Part shown: positions 28,191 through 37,106 of the stretch, in pieces | How positions within the stretch are numbered: position 1 is the stretch's first letter | Layout of the letters: the number at the start of each line of letters is the position of its first letter | Assembly: GCA_038316355.1 (NCBI GenBank) | Contig: JBBQAO010000010.1 | Span: 12,222 to 76,221 of the forward strand | From: Ga0077527 sp038316355 | GTDB lineage: Bacteria > Pseudomonadota > Gammaproteobacteria > Burkholderiales > SG8-41 | Direction of reading: 5' to 3' | DNA length: 64,000 nucleotides | Notes under the pieces: generated by a model | What the model was told of the DNA's origin: nothing | Database searches by the model: none | What the model saw: the letters and a program-made list of their open reading frames with translations, nothing else | Position numbers and translations under genes: made by a program

Positions 28191-29162
28191 ATGCGCAAGT
28201 TCGCCACACTGCTCGCCGCAGCCGTGTTCGCCACGGCGGCCAACGCCGCCGACAACAAGAGCTACCCGACCAAGCCGATCCGTGTGCTGGTGCCGTTCGC
28301 GCCGGGCGGGGTGGTTGATACCTCCACCCGCATTCTCACCAACAAGATCACCGAAATGCTGGGCTGGCAGTTCGTCGTCGATAACCGGCCGGGTGCCAAC
28401 GGTTTTATTGCGGTCGGCACTACAGCGCGCGCGACGGCCGACGGTTACACGCTGCTGTCGGCGCACACCGGCGAATTTTCGGTGAATCCGGTGCTGTTCA
28501 AGACCATGCCCTACGACTTCGACCGCGACTTCACGCCGATCATCATGATCAGCGATGCGCCGATGCTGGTGGTGGTGAATGCGGCATCGCCGTACAACAA
28601 CCTGAAGGACCTGGTCGCCGGCGCCAGGGCCAAGCCGGGCCAGCTGACCTTTGGTTCGCCAGGCACAGGTTCGGTCAATCACATGGCGACCGAGTGGCTG
28701 GTCAATGCCGCCGGCGCCAAGGCGCTGCATGTGCCGTACAAGGGCGGCGCGCCGGCAGTGTCGGCGGTGGCGGCGAACGAAGTGGTATTCACCGTCGCCG
28801 GACTGCCCGGTGTGTTGCCGCACCTGATGGCCAAGCGTGTGAAGGTGCTGGGGGTTACCACGGCAAAACGATCGCCGCAGGTGCCTGACTATATGTCGGC
28901 GCAGGAGGCCGGCATTCCCGGTGTTGATGCATCGATCTGGGTCGGCCTGTTTGCGCCCAGGGGTACGCCGAAGGAAGTGCTGGCCCAACTGTATAAAGCT
29001 TCGGCCGATGTGCTGACTCTGCCTGATGTCAAAAAGCGCTACGCCTCGGTAGGCGGTGCGGAAACCACGACCATGGGTGCCGTGGAATTCACCAAGCGAA
29101 TCCGCAGCGAACTGGAGCGTTACAAGAAAGTCGGTGCGCAGGTGGGTATTGAGCAGCAGTAA
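28191..29162 (+). CDS. Bug/TTT family periplasmic substrate-binding receptor
   Basis: A 323-residue receptor with a signal peptide (MRKFATLLAAAVFATAANA) and the Bug start YPTKPIRVLVPFAPGGVVD. GAGGA six bases upstream fixes the ATG at 28191. It ends the hydroxylase-UbiD operon, suggesting that the operon's substrate is a carboxylate captured in the periplasm (inference). No membrane subunits are nearby. A strong terminator follows. Confidence 0.93.
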   Translation: MRKFATLLAAAVFATAANAADNKSYPTKPIRVLVPFAPGGVVDTSTRILTNKITEMLGWQFVVDNRPGANGFIAVGTTARATADGYTLLSAHTGEFSVNPVLFKTMPYDFDRDFTPIIMISDAPMLVVVNAASPYNNLKDLVAGARAKPGQLTFGSPGTGSVNHMATEWLVNAAGAKALHVPYKGGAPAVSAVAANEVVFTVAGLPGVLPHLMAKRVKVLGVTTAKRSPQVPDYMSAQEAGIPGVDASIWVGLFAPRGTPKEVLAQLYKASADVLTLPDVKKRYASVGGAETTTMGAVEFTKRIRSELERYKKVGAQVGIEQQ

Positions 29163-29184
29163 GTGCGGGTCGACTGGGTTGGAG

Positions 29185-29213
29185 AATGGCCGGGGTGCCC
29201 CGGCCATTTTTAT
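29185..29213 (+). terminator. Rho-independent terminator of the hydroxylase-UbiD operon
   Basis: AATGGCCGGGG and CCCCGGCCATT form an 11-base perfect stem followed by TTTATTT, 22 bases past the stop codon. Confidence 0.9.
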
Positions 29214-29261
29214 TTAAGCCATTGATTTAATTAATAAATATTTAAAATACAGAGTGCGGCT

Positions 29262-30365
29262 TCAGCGCGACAGGTCGTATATCCGCATGCCATCGACCGG
29301 TGTCAGCGCCCTTTTCCAGTCGGCATGGGCGCAGGTGCGACGCACATCTTCAAGACCGGCTTCCCAGAGCTGGCGCACGGTGGCACGGGAGAACTCGTAG
29401 TCCTTGGAATTGGTGGAGTGGCCGAAGCGCCGGTTGATCAGTTGGGCAATGATGATCTGCCTTTTTTTGCTGATCTTTTCCTGCAGCAGTCTGTAGTCCG
29501 CATCTTCATGCAGTTCCGGTGGAATTTTTTTCAGCAGGCGGTCGAGCGCCTGCCGCATGTTTTCGAGCTCCTGTCCGCGCCTGGTGTTGAAGCGCGTTTT
29601 GCTGGAATACTGGATGTCCTTGGCGCGTTCCTGCACCTGATCCAGATTCTCCGGGAGTTCGCCCCGGGCGCTGAACAGATCGACCTGCACGATCAGTGCG
29701 CTGATGTCCGGCGCATCGTCGAGTACGTACCACAGCGGCGAATTGGAGACGATGCCGCCGTCCCAGTATTGTTCGCCGTCGATGGTGACGGCGGGGAAGC
29801 CCGGCGGCAGCGAGCCGCTGGCGATGATGTGTTCGGGTCCGATTTCCTGGTCCCGATTGTCAAAATAGACGGAATTCCCAGTGGTCACCTGCACGGTGCC
29901 GACGCTGAGTCGCACGCGTTGCCGGTGATTGAGCAAATCGAAGTCGACGAGATCCTCAAGTGTTTTCCGCAGCGGCGACGTGTCATAAATGCTCAGCGCC
30001 CCGGCAGTGCCGTCCGGGGCAAACAACGGTGGCGGCATGCGCGGCGAGAAAAAGCCGGGCACACCGAACGTGGCTGCGGCGAAGGCACTGAAGCGGTTCA
30101 GCCCCGCGCGCAGCGGATCAAATTGCGCGAGCGCCGTCATTGGCGTGCCGGATGACACCAGGTCCCAGAATTCGTGCAGGCGTTCGAGCCGGCGTTCAAC
30201 GGGATTGCCGGCAATCAGTGCACCGTTGATGGCGCCGATCGATACCCCGGTGACCCAATCCGGAGTGACGCCCCGTTCCGTCATGCCCTCATAAACGCCG
30301 GCCTGGTATGCGCCCAGCGCGCCGCCGCCCTGCAGCACCAGCACTGTGTGATCGTGGTGCGCCAT
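29262..30365 (-). CDS. Patatin-like phospholipase with DUF3734-type C-terminus
   Basis: A 367-residue serine hydrolase. The oxyanion loop is LQGGGALGAYQAG near residue 12, the nucleophile elbow is GVSIG, and the catalytic Asp is in DGGIVSNSP. The C-terminal part with QLINRRFGHSTNSKDYEFSRATVRQLWEAG fits the DUF3734 extension of bacterial patatins linked to lipid or polyhydroxyalkanoate metabolism. No signal peptide is evident, so it probably acts in the cytoplasm. It is divergent from the DUF1993 gene. Confidence 0.9.
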   Translation of the reverse strand: MAHHDHTVLVLQGGGALGAYQAGVYEGMTERGVTPDWVTGVSIGAINGALIAGNPVERRLERLHEFWDLVSSGTPMTALAQFDPLRAGLNRFSAFAAATFGVPGFFSPRMPPPLFAPDGTAGALSIYDTSPLRKTLEDLVDFDLLNHRQRVRLSVGTVQVTTGNSVYFDNRDQEIGPEHIIASGSLPPGFPAVTIDGEQYWDGGIVSNSPLWYVLDDAPDISALIVQVDLFSARGELPENLDQVQERAKDIQYSSKTRFNTRRGQELENMRQALDRLLKKIPPELHEDADYRLLQEKISKKRQIIIAQLINRRFGHSTNSKDYEFSRATVRQLWEAGLEDVRRTCAHADWKRALTPVDGMRIYDLSR

Positions 30366-30409
30366 GTTCCGTCCTGTTGATTGCCTGCATTCTTGTCGCT
30401 GAAGGCTGC

Positions 30410-30423
30410 TATATCCTGCAGCG
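30410..30423. promoter_or_regulatory. 14-base motif shared with the Bug gene promoter region
   Basis: TATATCCTGCAGCG, identical to 7332-7345. Toward the patatin gene it reads CGCTGCAGGATATA, 45 bases from the start codon. Confidence 0.3.
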
Positions 30424-30437
30424 CGCCATTGGAATAT

Positions 30438-30456
30438 TTAAGTATTTGTTTTTATT
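30438..30456 (+). repeat. 19-base AT-rich intergenic motif, copy 3
   Basis: Reads TTAAGTATTTGTTTTTATT toward the DUF1993 gene, 120 bases before its start; one difference from the consensus. It lies in the 210-base divergent gap. Confidence 0.65.
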
Positions 30457-30575
30457 TGATAATTTTATGGACTCAGGCGTGGCACTGCCGGATGGCCGGA
30501 CTCCGGCCTCTGTGAATGGGTACATAATCCATGCCTCAATCCGTCCCCCGAAAAATCTCCTCCCAGGAATTCCCC

Positions 30576-31082
30576 ATGACCATATCCATGTACCAAGTGA
30601 GCGTGCCGCGTTTCGTCAACATCCTGACCAACCTGTCCGCCATTCTCGACAGGGCGCAGGCCCACGTTGACGCGACCAAAATCGATCCCACGGCGTTGAC
30701 CACGTTCCGATTGTATCCGGACATGTTCGCAATGGCGCGCCAGGTGCAGATCGCCTGCGACACGGCCAAGGGCGCGGTGGCGCGACTGGCCGGTGTGGAC
30801 ATCCCGGTGAACGAAGATACCGAACAGACGCTGGCTGATCTGAAAAAGCGGATTGCGACGACCATCGCTTTCGTGCAGTCGATCCAGCCGGAGCAGATTG
30901 ACGGTACCGAAGACAGTGACATCACGCTCCGGCGCGGCGAGAAGAGCACCACCTACAAGGGCATGCAGTTCCTGCTCGGTCACGCACTGCCGAATTTTTA
31001 TTTTCATGTCACCTCCGCCTATAACATCCTGCGCCACAATGGCGTGCCGGTCGGCAAGCGCGACTACCTCGGCAACCCGTAA
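30576..31082 (+). CDS. DUF1993 family protein
   Basis: A 168-residue protein matching the DUF1993 pattern: MYQVSVPRFVNILTNLSAILDRAQAHVDA near the start, RLYPDMFAMARQVQIACDTAKGAVARLAG in the middle and FYFHVTSAYNILRHNGVPVGKRDYLG at the end. The family is thought to be a DinB-like four-helix bundle of unknown role. The ATG at 30576 has AGGA upstream; an in-frame earlier start at 30531 looks less likely. Confidence 0.85.
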   Translation: MTISMYQVSVPRFVNILTNLSAILDRAQAHVDATKIDPTALTTFRLYPDMFAMARQVQIACDTAKGAVARLAGVDIPVNEDTEQTLADLKKRIATTIAFVQSIQPEQIDGTEDSDITLRRGEKSTTYKGMQFLLGHALPNFYFHVTSAYNILRHNGVPVGKRDYLGNP

Positions 31083-31146
31083 TAAAAAAATTCAGATACT
31101 GTTTCATTCTGCCGGCCATTTATGCTTCGATTTTCAGACTCAGGAC

Positions 31147-31449
31147 ATTAGCGCTGATTCGAAAGCCAATGTCGCGGAAGACAAAGTGGTGTGCCACATC
31201 AACGACAGCGCCGCACAGACGGCCAGTGCGTTGCGCAATGTCAACAACCATCTGGAGGTCAATCCACCGGCGCAGATCATCTTGGTGACTCATGCGCAGG
31301 GCGTGGAGTTCGATGTCTGCCTGATCACGCTGCGCAACCGCAACATCGACAAAAACAAATTCATTCCGGAGGCGCAGTTTGTGCTTTCCGGCGTTGCCGG
31401 GATCACGCGTCTGCAGCAGCGCGAGGGTTACGCCTGCCCGCGGCCCTGA
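31147..31449 (+). pseudogene. DsrE family protein remnant, 5' end lost and internally deleted
   Basis: In-frame residues EDKVVCHINDSAAQTASALR, then NVNNHLEVNPPAQIILVTHA, then RNIDKNKFIPEAQFVLSGVA and REGYACPRP match periplasmic DsrE-like proteins. Two defects: no ATG and no signal peptide precede the homology, and about 25-30 residues normally lying between THAQGV and EF.VC are missing, as if two GV-[ED]-F segments had recombined. Family lengths are recalled, not computed. It follows the DUF1993 gene and ends four bases before the convergent SulP gene. Confidence 0.6.
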
Positions 31450-31453
31450 TGGA

Positions 31454-33088
31454 TTACGCTGCGGTGCCCGCAATTCCGCGGGCATGCGCCACGCCTGCTG
31501 CGCGGTGGGGGAAGAAATTTTCTTCGCCGAGCTTTTGCCGGAATCCGGAGCGGTGAAAAAGGGACATCGGCTGCGCTCCGGCACCGGTGATGATCAGCGT
31601 TTTTCCATTTTTGGCCAATTTCCGGCGCAATGTTTCGAGGATGTCCAGCCCGGTCGTATCGACATTGATGGTTTTCTGCATGTCGAGCACGATAACGCGC
31701 GCCGGGTCCGCAGGATCGGCGCGGGCGAGCAGCGGTTCGAGCTTGTTGGCGGAGCCGAAGAACAGCGAGCCGAACATTTCGTAGGCCCGCACCCGTTCAC
31801 CGGCGATGGTGTCGGGGCCGTCATCGACCACGTCGGTCAACGACGAGATCCGCTTGATGAAGAGCAGTGCTGCCATGACCATTCCCACTTGGACTGCGAC
31901 CGTCAGGTCGAACACCACGGTCAGCAGGAAAGTCGCCAGCAGGATCGCGCGGTAGTTCATCGTGAAACGGCGCATGTTGCGGAAGTCTTGCCATTCGCCC
32001 ATTTTCCAGGCGACGACGACGAGGATCGCCGACAGCGCGGCCAGCGGCACGTGTTTTGCCAGCGGTGCGGCGACCAGCACGATGGCGAGCAATGTCAGTG
32101 CATGCACGATGCCGGAGATCGGGCCGAAGGCGCCCATGCGCACATTGGTGCTGGTGCGGGCGATGGCGCCGGTCGCGCAAAAGCCGCCGAACAGCGGGGC
32201 GACGATGTTGGCAAGACCCTGCGCGATCAGTTCCTGATTGGGATTGTGGCGGTCGTCGATCATGTTGTCGGCGACGGTGGCCGACAGCAGGGATTCGATC
32301 GCGCCGAGGAGTGCGATGGCAATGGCTGGTCCCACCAGGTGGCGCATCGTGGCCACAGACAGTTCAGGAAAGGCGAATGCGGGCAGTGACTGCGGGATTC
32401 CGCCGAACTTCGAGCCTATCGTTTCCACCGGCAGGCCGAGCAGTGCTGCCGCGATCGTGCCGAACACCAGTGCCACGATGGGGCTGGGTATGAGGCTCCA
32501 TTTTTTCGGCCAGAACACGATCAGCGCAAGACAGGCCAGGCTCAGCGCGACAGTGTGCCAGTTGATGCTGTGCAGGGCCTGCGACAGTACCGTGATCTGC
32601 GCGAAGAACTCCGCCGGCAACTGGCTGGTACTCAGACCGAGGAAATCCCTGACCTGCGACAGCAGGATCAGCACTGCGATGCCCTTGGTGAAACCGCTGA
32701 TCACTGATACGGGAATGAAGCGGATCCAGCTGCCCATGCGCAGCAGGCCCATCGCCAGCAACATGAAGCCTGCCATCAGCGTGCAAATCAGCAGGTTGGC
32801 GACACCGTAATTGACGACGATGCCGTAAACAATGACGATGAATGCGCCGGTGGGGCCGCCGATCTGCACCCGCGAGCCGCCGAGCGCGGAGATGATGAAG
32901 CCAGCGATGATCGCGGTATAGATGCCGGATTCCGGCGTCATGCCCGAGGCGATGGCGAAGGCGATCGCCAGCGGCAAGGCGAGGATGCCGACAGTGATGC
33001 CGGACAGGATGTCCGTGCGCAGGCGGGCTGCGTTGTACTCGCCGTACATTTCCAGCAGGCGCGGGCGAAATGCAGGCAGGCGGATCAT
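31454..33088 (-). CDS. SulP family anion transporter with STAS domain
   Basis: A 544-residue inner-membrane protein with about ten to twelve hydrophobic segments and a C-terminal STAS domain (VIVLDMQKTINVDTTGLDILETLRRKLAKNGKTLIITGA). The SulP start region is DILSGITVGILALPLAIAFAIASG, and GFIISALGGSRVQIGGPTGAF is the substrate-path motif. Members carry sulfate, bicarbonate or dicarboxylates; the ion is not predictable. It shares the strand with the enolase-superfamily gene that lies past its start. Confidence 0.92.
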   Translation of the reverse strand: MIRLPAFRPRLLEMYGEYNAARLRTDILSGITVGILALPLAIAFAIASGMTPESGIYTAIIAGFIISALGGSRVQIGGPTGAFIVIVYGIVVNYGVANLLICTLMAGFMLLAMGLLRMGSWIRFIPVSVISGFTKGIAVLILLSQVRDFLGLSTSQLPAEFFAQITVLSQALHSINWHTVALSLACLALIVFWPKKWSLIPSPIVALVFGTIAAALLGLPVETIGSKFGGIPQSLPAFAFPELSVATMRHLVGPAIAIALLGAIESLLSATVADNMIDDRHNPNQELIAQGLANIVAPLFGGFCATGAIARTSTNVRMGAFGPISGIVHALTLLAIVLVAAPLAKHVPLAALSAILVVVAWKMGEWQDFRNMRRFTMNYRAILLATFLLTVVFDLTVAVQVGMVMAALLFIKRISSLTDVVDDGPDTIAGERVRAYEMFGSLFFGSANKLEPLLARADPADPARVIVLDMQKTINVDTTGLDILETLRRKLAKNGKTLIITGAGAQPMSLFHRSGFRQKLGEENFFPHRAAGVAHARGIAGTAA

Positions 33089-33119
33089 CCGGTTCCTTGA
33101 CGTGTGGCGGTGAGGCGGA

Positions 33120-34229
33120 TCAGTTGGTGCGAAACTTTTGAATCATTTTTTCATCGAGCTCGATGCCGAAACCGGGTCCGGTCGCGACCTGCATGATGCC
33201 GTTTTTGATCGCCGGGCGGTTGACCCACATCTGCTGCCAGACTGGATCGCGTGCCGGATCGGCAAAACATTCGGCGTATGTGCCATGGGGCACGGCGGCG
33301 AGCAGGTGGCTGGCGATCTGTGCTTCCTCGTGGTGCGCCATCGCGATACCCGCGGCGCGGCACAACCCGGCAGCGCGCAGCCAGTCGGTGACGCCGCCGC
33401 CTTCCGAGACATCGTAATTGACCAGGTCCACAGCACCCGCATCGATCAGGCGGCGGATGGCGTGGCTGGTGATTTCGCTTTGCCCGGCCGTCACCGGCAC
33501 CGGAATCGCCTGCCGCACCCGCGCCATCTGCGCGGCATCGTCGTACCAGTGGCAGGGCTCCTCGAACCAGCGGATGTTGTGCGGCTCGATCAGCCGCGCG
33601 AAACGAATCGCATCTTCGGCGGCCCAGCCGCGGTTGGCATCGACGCAGAGGATGAAATCGTCGCCCGCCGCTTTACGCGCAACAGCGACGCGTTTTGCAT
33701 CTTCTTCCGGCGACAGCCCGCCGACCTTGAATTTGCAGCCGGCCATGCCGGCGTCGCGGTAAGAGGTGATTTCACGCGCGATGTCGGCATCGGTTTTGCC
33801 GGGCATGTAATAACCGCCGATGGAAATGATCGGCAGCTCCGTGGTGTAGCCGCCGATCAGCTCGCGCACGCTTTTGCCCAGAGCCTTGCCGGTCAGGTCC
33901 CAGATCGCACAGTCGACGCAGGCGATGGCCTCGAGCAGCAGCTTCTTGTCGCCGGCAGCGTGGCTCAGCGCAAACATGCGGTCCCACGCCTGCTCCCGCT
34001 CGTAAATACTCAAGCCATTGATTGCATTAAATAAATCATTTTCGATCAGTTTTGCGATTTGTGGCCCGTGAGCGCGGTTGTCGCCGTTGTAGACATTGCT
34101 GATCAGTCCACTGTCGGTGCGCAGCCTGGTAATGACCGTCGAGCGTTTGAGCACGCTGTAGGTCGAGCCGCCGAAATTTTTGCTGAGGGGAATATCAATG
34201 GCAATGGCTTCGACGGCGGTGATGCGCAT
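33120..34229 (-). CDS. Enolase-superfamily enzyme (mandelate racemase/muconate lactonising type)
   Basis: A 369-residue metal-dependent enzyme acting on an alpha-proton of a carboxylate. Active-site residues are in place: K166-x-K168 (CKFKVGG), metal ligands D197 (CVDAN), E223 (WFEEP) and E252 (AGQSE), and a likely base H300 (MAHHEEAQ). The KxK plus His arrangement fits mandelate-racemase-like sugar-acid dehydratases or racemases. Substrate unknown. The kinase gene ends 21 bases past its start on the same strand. Confidence 0.88.
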   Translation of the reverse strand: MRITAVEAIAIDIPLSKNFGGSTYSVLKRSTVITRLRTDSGLISNVYNGDNRAHGPQIAKLIENDLFNAINGLSIYEREQAWDRMFALSHAAGDKKLLLEAIACVDCAIWDLTGKALGKSVRELIGGYTTELPIISIGGYYMPGKTDADIAREITSYRDAGMAGCKFKVGGLSPEEDAKRVAVARKAAGDDFILCVDANRGWAAEDAIRFARLIEPHNIRWFEEPCHWYDDAAQMARVRQAIPVPVTAGQSEITSHAIRRLIDAGAVDLVNYDVSEGGGVTDWLRAAGLCRAAGIAMAHHEEAQIASHLLAAVPHGTYAECFADPARDPVWQQMWVNRPAIKNGIMQVATGPGFGIELDEKMIQKFRTN

Positions 34230-34250
34230 GAATTTCCTTCGGTTACGGTT

Positions 34251-35507
34251 TCAGATGAAAACGATCAGCGTGCCCAGCACGACGGCGCCGCCGACGGCGC
34301 CGAGGAAAATCTGCCGGTCGCGCGTGGACCACGGCGGCGCACGCATTATCGTATGTGCGCCCCAGTTGCGCTCGGACTCGTCTCCGGCATCCATGATGGC
34401 TTCATCGATGGAGTGACGGCTGACGCCGAAGTTCGCGGCGAAGGCATTGGGGTCGGTAATGGCGCCGGTTTTCACCGCGAGGCGCATGGTGGCCGCCATT
34501 GAGTCGAATTCCTTGGCCAGTCCGCGCGAGGGGATGGTGTCTCCGGGCAGGCTGTTGTGGGGCAAAGCCAGACTGCGATCCTCGGTGCGCGTCGCCGGCA
34601 TCGTGGTGACGTCAAACAGCAGCGTCTGCGATTCGGTGACCGACGGTTTTGCCGCGGCGATCAGTGGCGCCGTGATGGCACCCGGACTCTGCTGGCAGCA
34701 TGCGCGCAGGTCGGATGCGAATTCGGCGATGCTGGCGTAACGTTCGTCGGCAGTCTTGGCCAGCGCCTTGGCAAGAATCAGGTTGAGCATCTGCGGCAGC
34801 GCGGTGTTGACCGTACTCGGCGGCGGCGGCGTGAAATTGACGATCTGGAACATCAGCGAATTGACGTCGATGCCGTTGAACGGCGGCTGTCCGGCGACCA
34901 TTTCGTAGAGGATCACCCCCAGCGAAAAAATGTCTGCGCGCCCGTCGGAGCGTTTGCCCAGCACCTGTTCCGGCGACAGATAACGCGGCGATCCCAGCAC
35001 CACGCCGGTCTGGGTGCGCACGCCGGCAGTGCGCATGCGCGCGATGCCGAAGTCCATGATTTTCACGCGGCCATCGCTGAGGATCATGATGTTGGCCGGC
35101 TTGATGTCGCGATGCACGACGTCATGCCGGTGGGCATACGCAAGGCCGTCGGCGGCCTGGGCTGCGATTTCCAGCGCGCGGTCCACGGTCAGTTCGCTGC
35201 TGGCGATCAGGTCTTTCAGTTCGCGGCCTTCGAGGAACTCCATCGCCATGAAGGCGAGGTCGCCGCTGCGGCCGATGTCGTGGATGGTGACGATGTTCGG
35301 ATGGTTGAGGCCGCCGGCGGCGCGCGCCTCGATGGTGAAGCGTTTTTCGTAGTGCTCCATCTCGCCGGGATCGATCGCCATGTTGATGGTCTTGACCGCG
35401 ACCGTGCGTTCGAGCATCGGATCGACGGCGCGGTAGACCACACCCATCGCGCCGCGGCCGATTTCGGCAACAACGTCGTAACGACCGATTTGTACGGGCT
35501 GGGTCAT
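34251..35507 (-). CDS. Membrane-anchored serine/threonine protein kinase (Hanks type)
   Basis: A 418-residue kinase. The Gly-rich loop is IGRGAMGVVY (16-25), the ATP-binding Lys K39 (AVKT), the catalytic loop HRDIKPAN (132-139) and the metal-binding DFG (152-154), all intact; GSPRYLSPEQ is the activation segment end. A linker of about 100 residues leads to a single C-terminal membrane segment (FLGAVGGAVVLGTLIVFI), so the kinase domain faces the cytoplasm. It is the last gene of a three-gene unit with the cyclase and lipoprotein. Confidence 0.94.
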   Translation of the reverse strand: MTQPVQIGRYDVVAEIGRGAMGVVYRAVDPMLERTVAVKTINMAIDPGEMEHYEKRFTIEARAAGGLNHPNIVTIHDIGRSGDLAFMAMEFLEGRELKDLIASSELTVDRALEIAAQAADGLAYAHRHDVVHRDIKPANIMILSDGRVKIMDFGIARMRTAGVRTQTGVVLGSPRYLSPEQVLGKRSDGRADIFSLGVILYEMVAGQPPFNGIDVNSLMFQIVNFTPPPPSTVNTALPQMLNLILAKALAKTADERYASIAEFASDLRACCQQSPGAITAPLIAAAKPSVTESQTLLFDVTTMPATRTEDRSLALPHNSLPGDTIPSRGLAKEFDSMAATMRLAVKTGAITDPNAFAANFGVSRHSIDEAIMDAGDESERNWGAHTIMRAPPWSTRDRQIFLGAVGGAVVLGTLIVFI

Positions 35508-35522
35508 CGGCTCTTGCTGGAG

Positions 35523-35951
35523 TCAGCGCCCGCGCACACTGCGGAACACCGGCCCCCATGTCGGATGTCCGGCCTCGGCCGGGCTCAGGCTGAATTTTGG
35601 GTCGGCCGCAATCGCGTTGCTGAACTCCTGCCGGCATTGCGCGATGCGCTCAGTGACACAGTAGATGAATGCCAGATACTTATAGGCCCGTGCCTGGTCG
35701 GTGCGTGAGGCGAGGCCCTCGCCGAGGCTGCCCTGCAGATGGCGTTGTGCCTGGGCGTAATTGCCTTCCTCATACAAGGCAATGCCCGACTTCAGCCGGG
35801 CTTCCGCTGTGGGCAGTGCGGTTTCTTCAGCCGACCTGGCGCGTGCCTTTTCGAAGTCGAGAGAATCAGAAACGCTCTTGACGCCCTTCTGCACGGTTTC
35901 GCAGCCGGTGAGCAGGGGCAGCAACAACAGCAGGATGATAAATGCACGCAT
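35523..35951 (-). CDS. TssQ-like TPR lipoprotein
   Basis: A 142-residue lipoprotein: the lipobox is LLTGC at about residue 17. TPR-like helices follow (ALYEEGNYAQAQRHLQGSL; KYLAFIYCVTERIAQCRQEFSNAIAADPKFSL), and it ends PAEAGHPTWGPVFRSVRGR, a tail that I associate with lipoproteins annotated as TssQ near betaproteobacterial type VI secretion genes. No type VI genes are in the window. It sits between the cyclase and kinase genes with gaps of 8 and 15 bases. Confidence 0.75.
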   Translation of the reverse strand: MRAFIILLLLLPLLTGCETVQKGVKSVSDSLDFEKARARSAEETALPTAEARLKSGIALYEEGNYAQAQRHLQGSLGEGLASRTDQARAYKYLAFIYCVTERIAQCRQEFSNAIAADPKFSLSPAEAGHPTWGPVFRSVRGR

Positions 35952-35959
35952 GACGGTCC

Positions 35960-37066
35960 TTAACGGAATCGGTGCATGATTTTAATCTCTTCGCCGGGCT
36001 TGACTTCAACAACCTGCAGGTACGAGGCGAAGCCGGGGTTGCGGATCTCGAGCTTGTAGACCCCGGGTTTGAGCGCGATGTCGCGCAGCGGCGGCGAAAC
36101 ACCGTATTGGCTGCCGTTGATGCGGATTTCGCCCCAGGGCAGCACGTTCATGCGCACGGTGCCGGTGGCTGCAGCCTCCTGATCGCGAGGTGGTTTTTTT
36201 GCCGGGCGTGTCTTGGCCGCCGGCGCGGCTTCGGCCACTGCTGCCGGGCGTGGCAACTCGGCCGCCGGGGGTTTCGCCTTCAGCGGCCGCGGCATGACCA
36301 CTGCCGAGGCCGCGATCTCGGCCTGCCGTTTCGCCTCCGCTTCCGCGTCTTGGACCGCACCACGCAAGGCGACGGCGACGACCAGGATCAGTGCGACTGA
36401 CAGCGCAGTGGCCAGCGGCGGCCGGCGCATGACCAGGGCGCGGGCGGTATGCCCGGCACGGGCGATTTTCCCCATCATTGCCGCGGCATGAACTTCGGCG
36501 GCGCCGGGTTTACGCCGTGGCGGGCGCGCGGGGGCAGGTTCGGTGCCCAGCGCATAAACCTCGTGTTCGCGCACGTGTTTGTCGGTGCGCGCGCCCTCGA
36601 AGCTGAACAGGTGTGCGTAATCCGGCGACAGCGCCGAAACCACCTCGTAGTACGAGCGGGAGGCCAGCACCTGGTTGATGGCAGCGAAACTCATCACCCG
36701 CTGCGCGACATTGATGCCGTCGCCGATGATGTTCGGCTGGCCGTTGATGTCCTTCACCAGCCGCACCGGCCCGAGGTTGACGCCGATGCGCAGGCGCAGT
36801 GTTTCATCGCTGCGCTCGGCCAGTGCGTCGCGCAGCGCCAGTCCGAGGAACAGGCCGTCCTCAGGATCCCCGAGGAAACTGATTGCCGCGCCATCGCCGG
36901 TGTCGAGGATGATGCGGTCCTTGCCCGGCACGTCCGCCAGTGCCTGCGCCAGCAGCAGGTTGAACTGTTCCTTGGCACGCATCTGCTCCGCCACCGACTT
37001 CTTCGAATATTCGACGATGTCGATGAACGCGACGCAGCAGACGAAGGTGCGGTTGTCGTTGCCCAT
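35960..37066 (-). CDS. Class III adenylate/guanylate cyclase with membrane segment and PEGA-like domain
   Basis: A 368-residue protein. The N-terminal catalytic domain has both metal-binding aspartates (D16 in FIDIVEY; TGDGAAISF) and the transition-state Asn/Arg in GDGINVAQRV. One membrane segment lies near residues 218-238 (ATALSVALILVVAVALRGAV), then a Pro/Ala-rich linker and a C-terminal PEGA-like module (NVLPWGEIRINGSQYGVSPP). This puts the cyclase in the cytoplasm and the PEGA module in the periplasm. It is first in the unit with lipoprotein and kinase. ATP or GTP specificity is not evident. Confidence 0.87.
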   Translation of the reverse strand: MGNDNRTFVCCVAFIDIVEYSKKSVAEQMRAKEQFNLLLAQALADVPGKDRIILDTGDGAAISFLGDPEDGLFLGLALRDALAERSDETLRLRIGVNLGPVRLVKDINGQPNIIGDGINVAQRVMSFAAINQVLASRSYYEVVSALSPDYAHLFSFEGARTDKHVREHEVYALGTEPAPARPPRRKPGAAEVHAAAMMGKIARAGHTARALVMRRPPLATALSVALILVVAVALRGAVQDAEAEAKRQAEIAASAVVMPRPLKAKPPAAELPRPAAVAEAAPAAKTRPAKKPPRDQEAAATGTVRMNVLPWGEIRINGSQYGVSPPLRDIALKPGVYKLEIRNPGFASYLQVVEVKPGEEIKIMHRFR

Positions 37067-37106
37067 TGCCGGGTTGTGGTGCTCAGTTTCCCTAATATCT
37101 TTTATC

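Noticed and set aside
26684..28258. 524-codon open frame antisense to the UbiD gene
   Set aside because: His/Arg/Val-rich translation typical of a high-G+C shadow frame; the plus-strand UbiD protein is complete and conserved.
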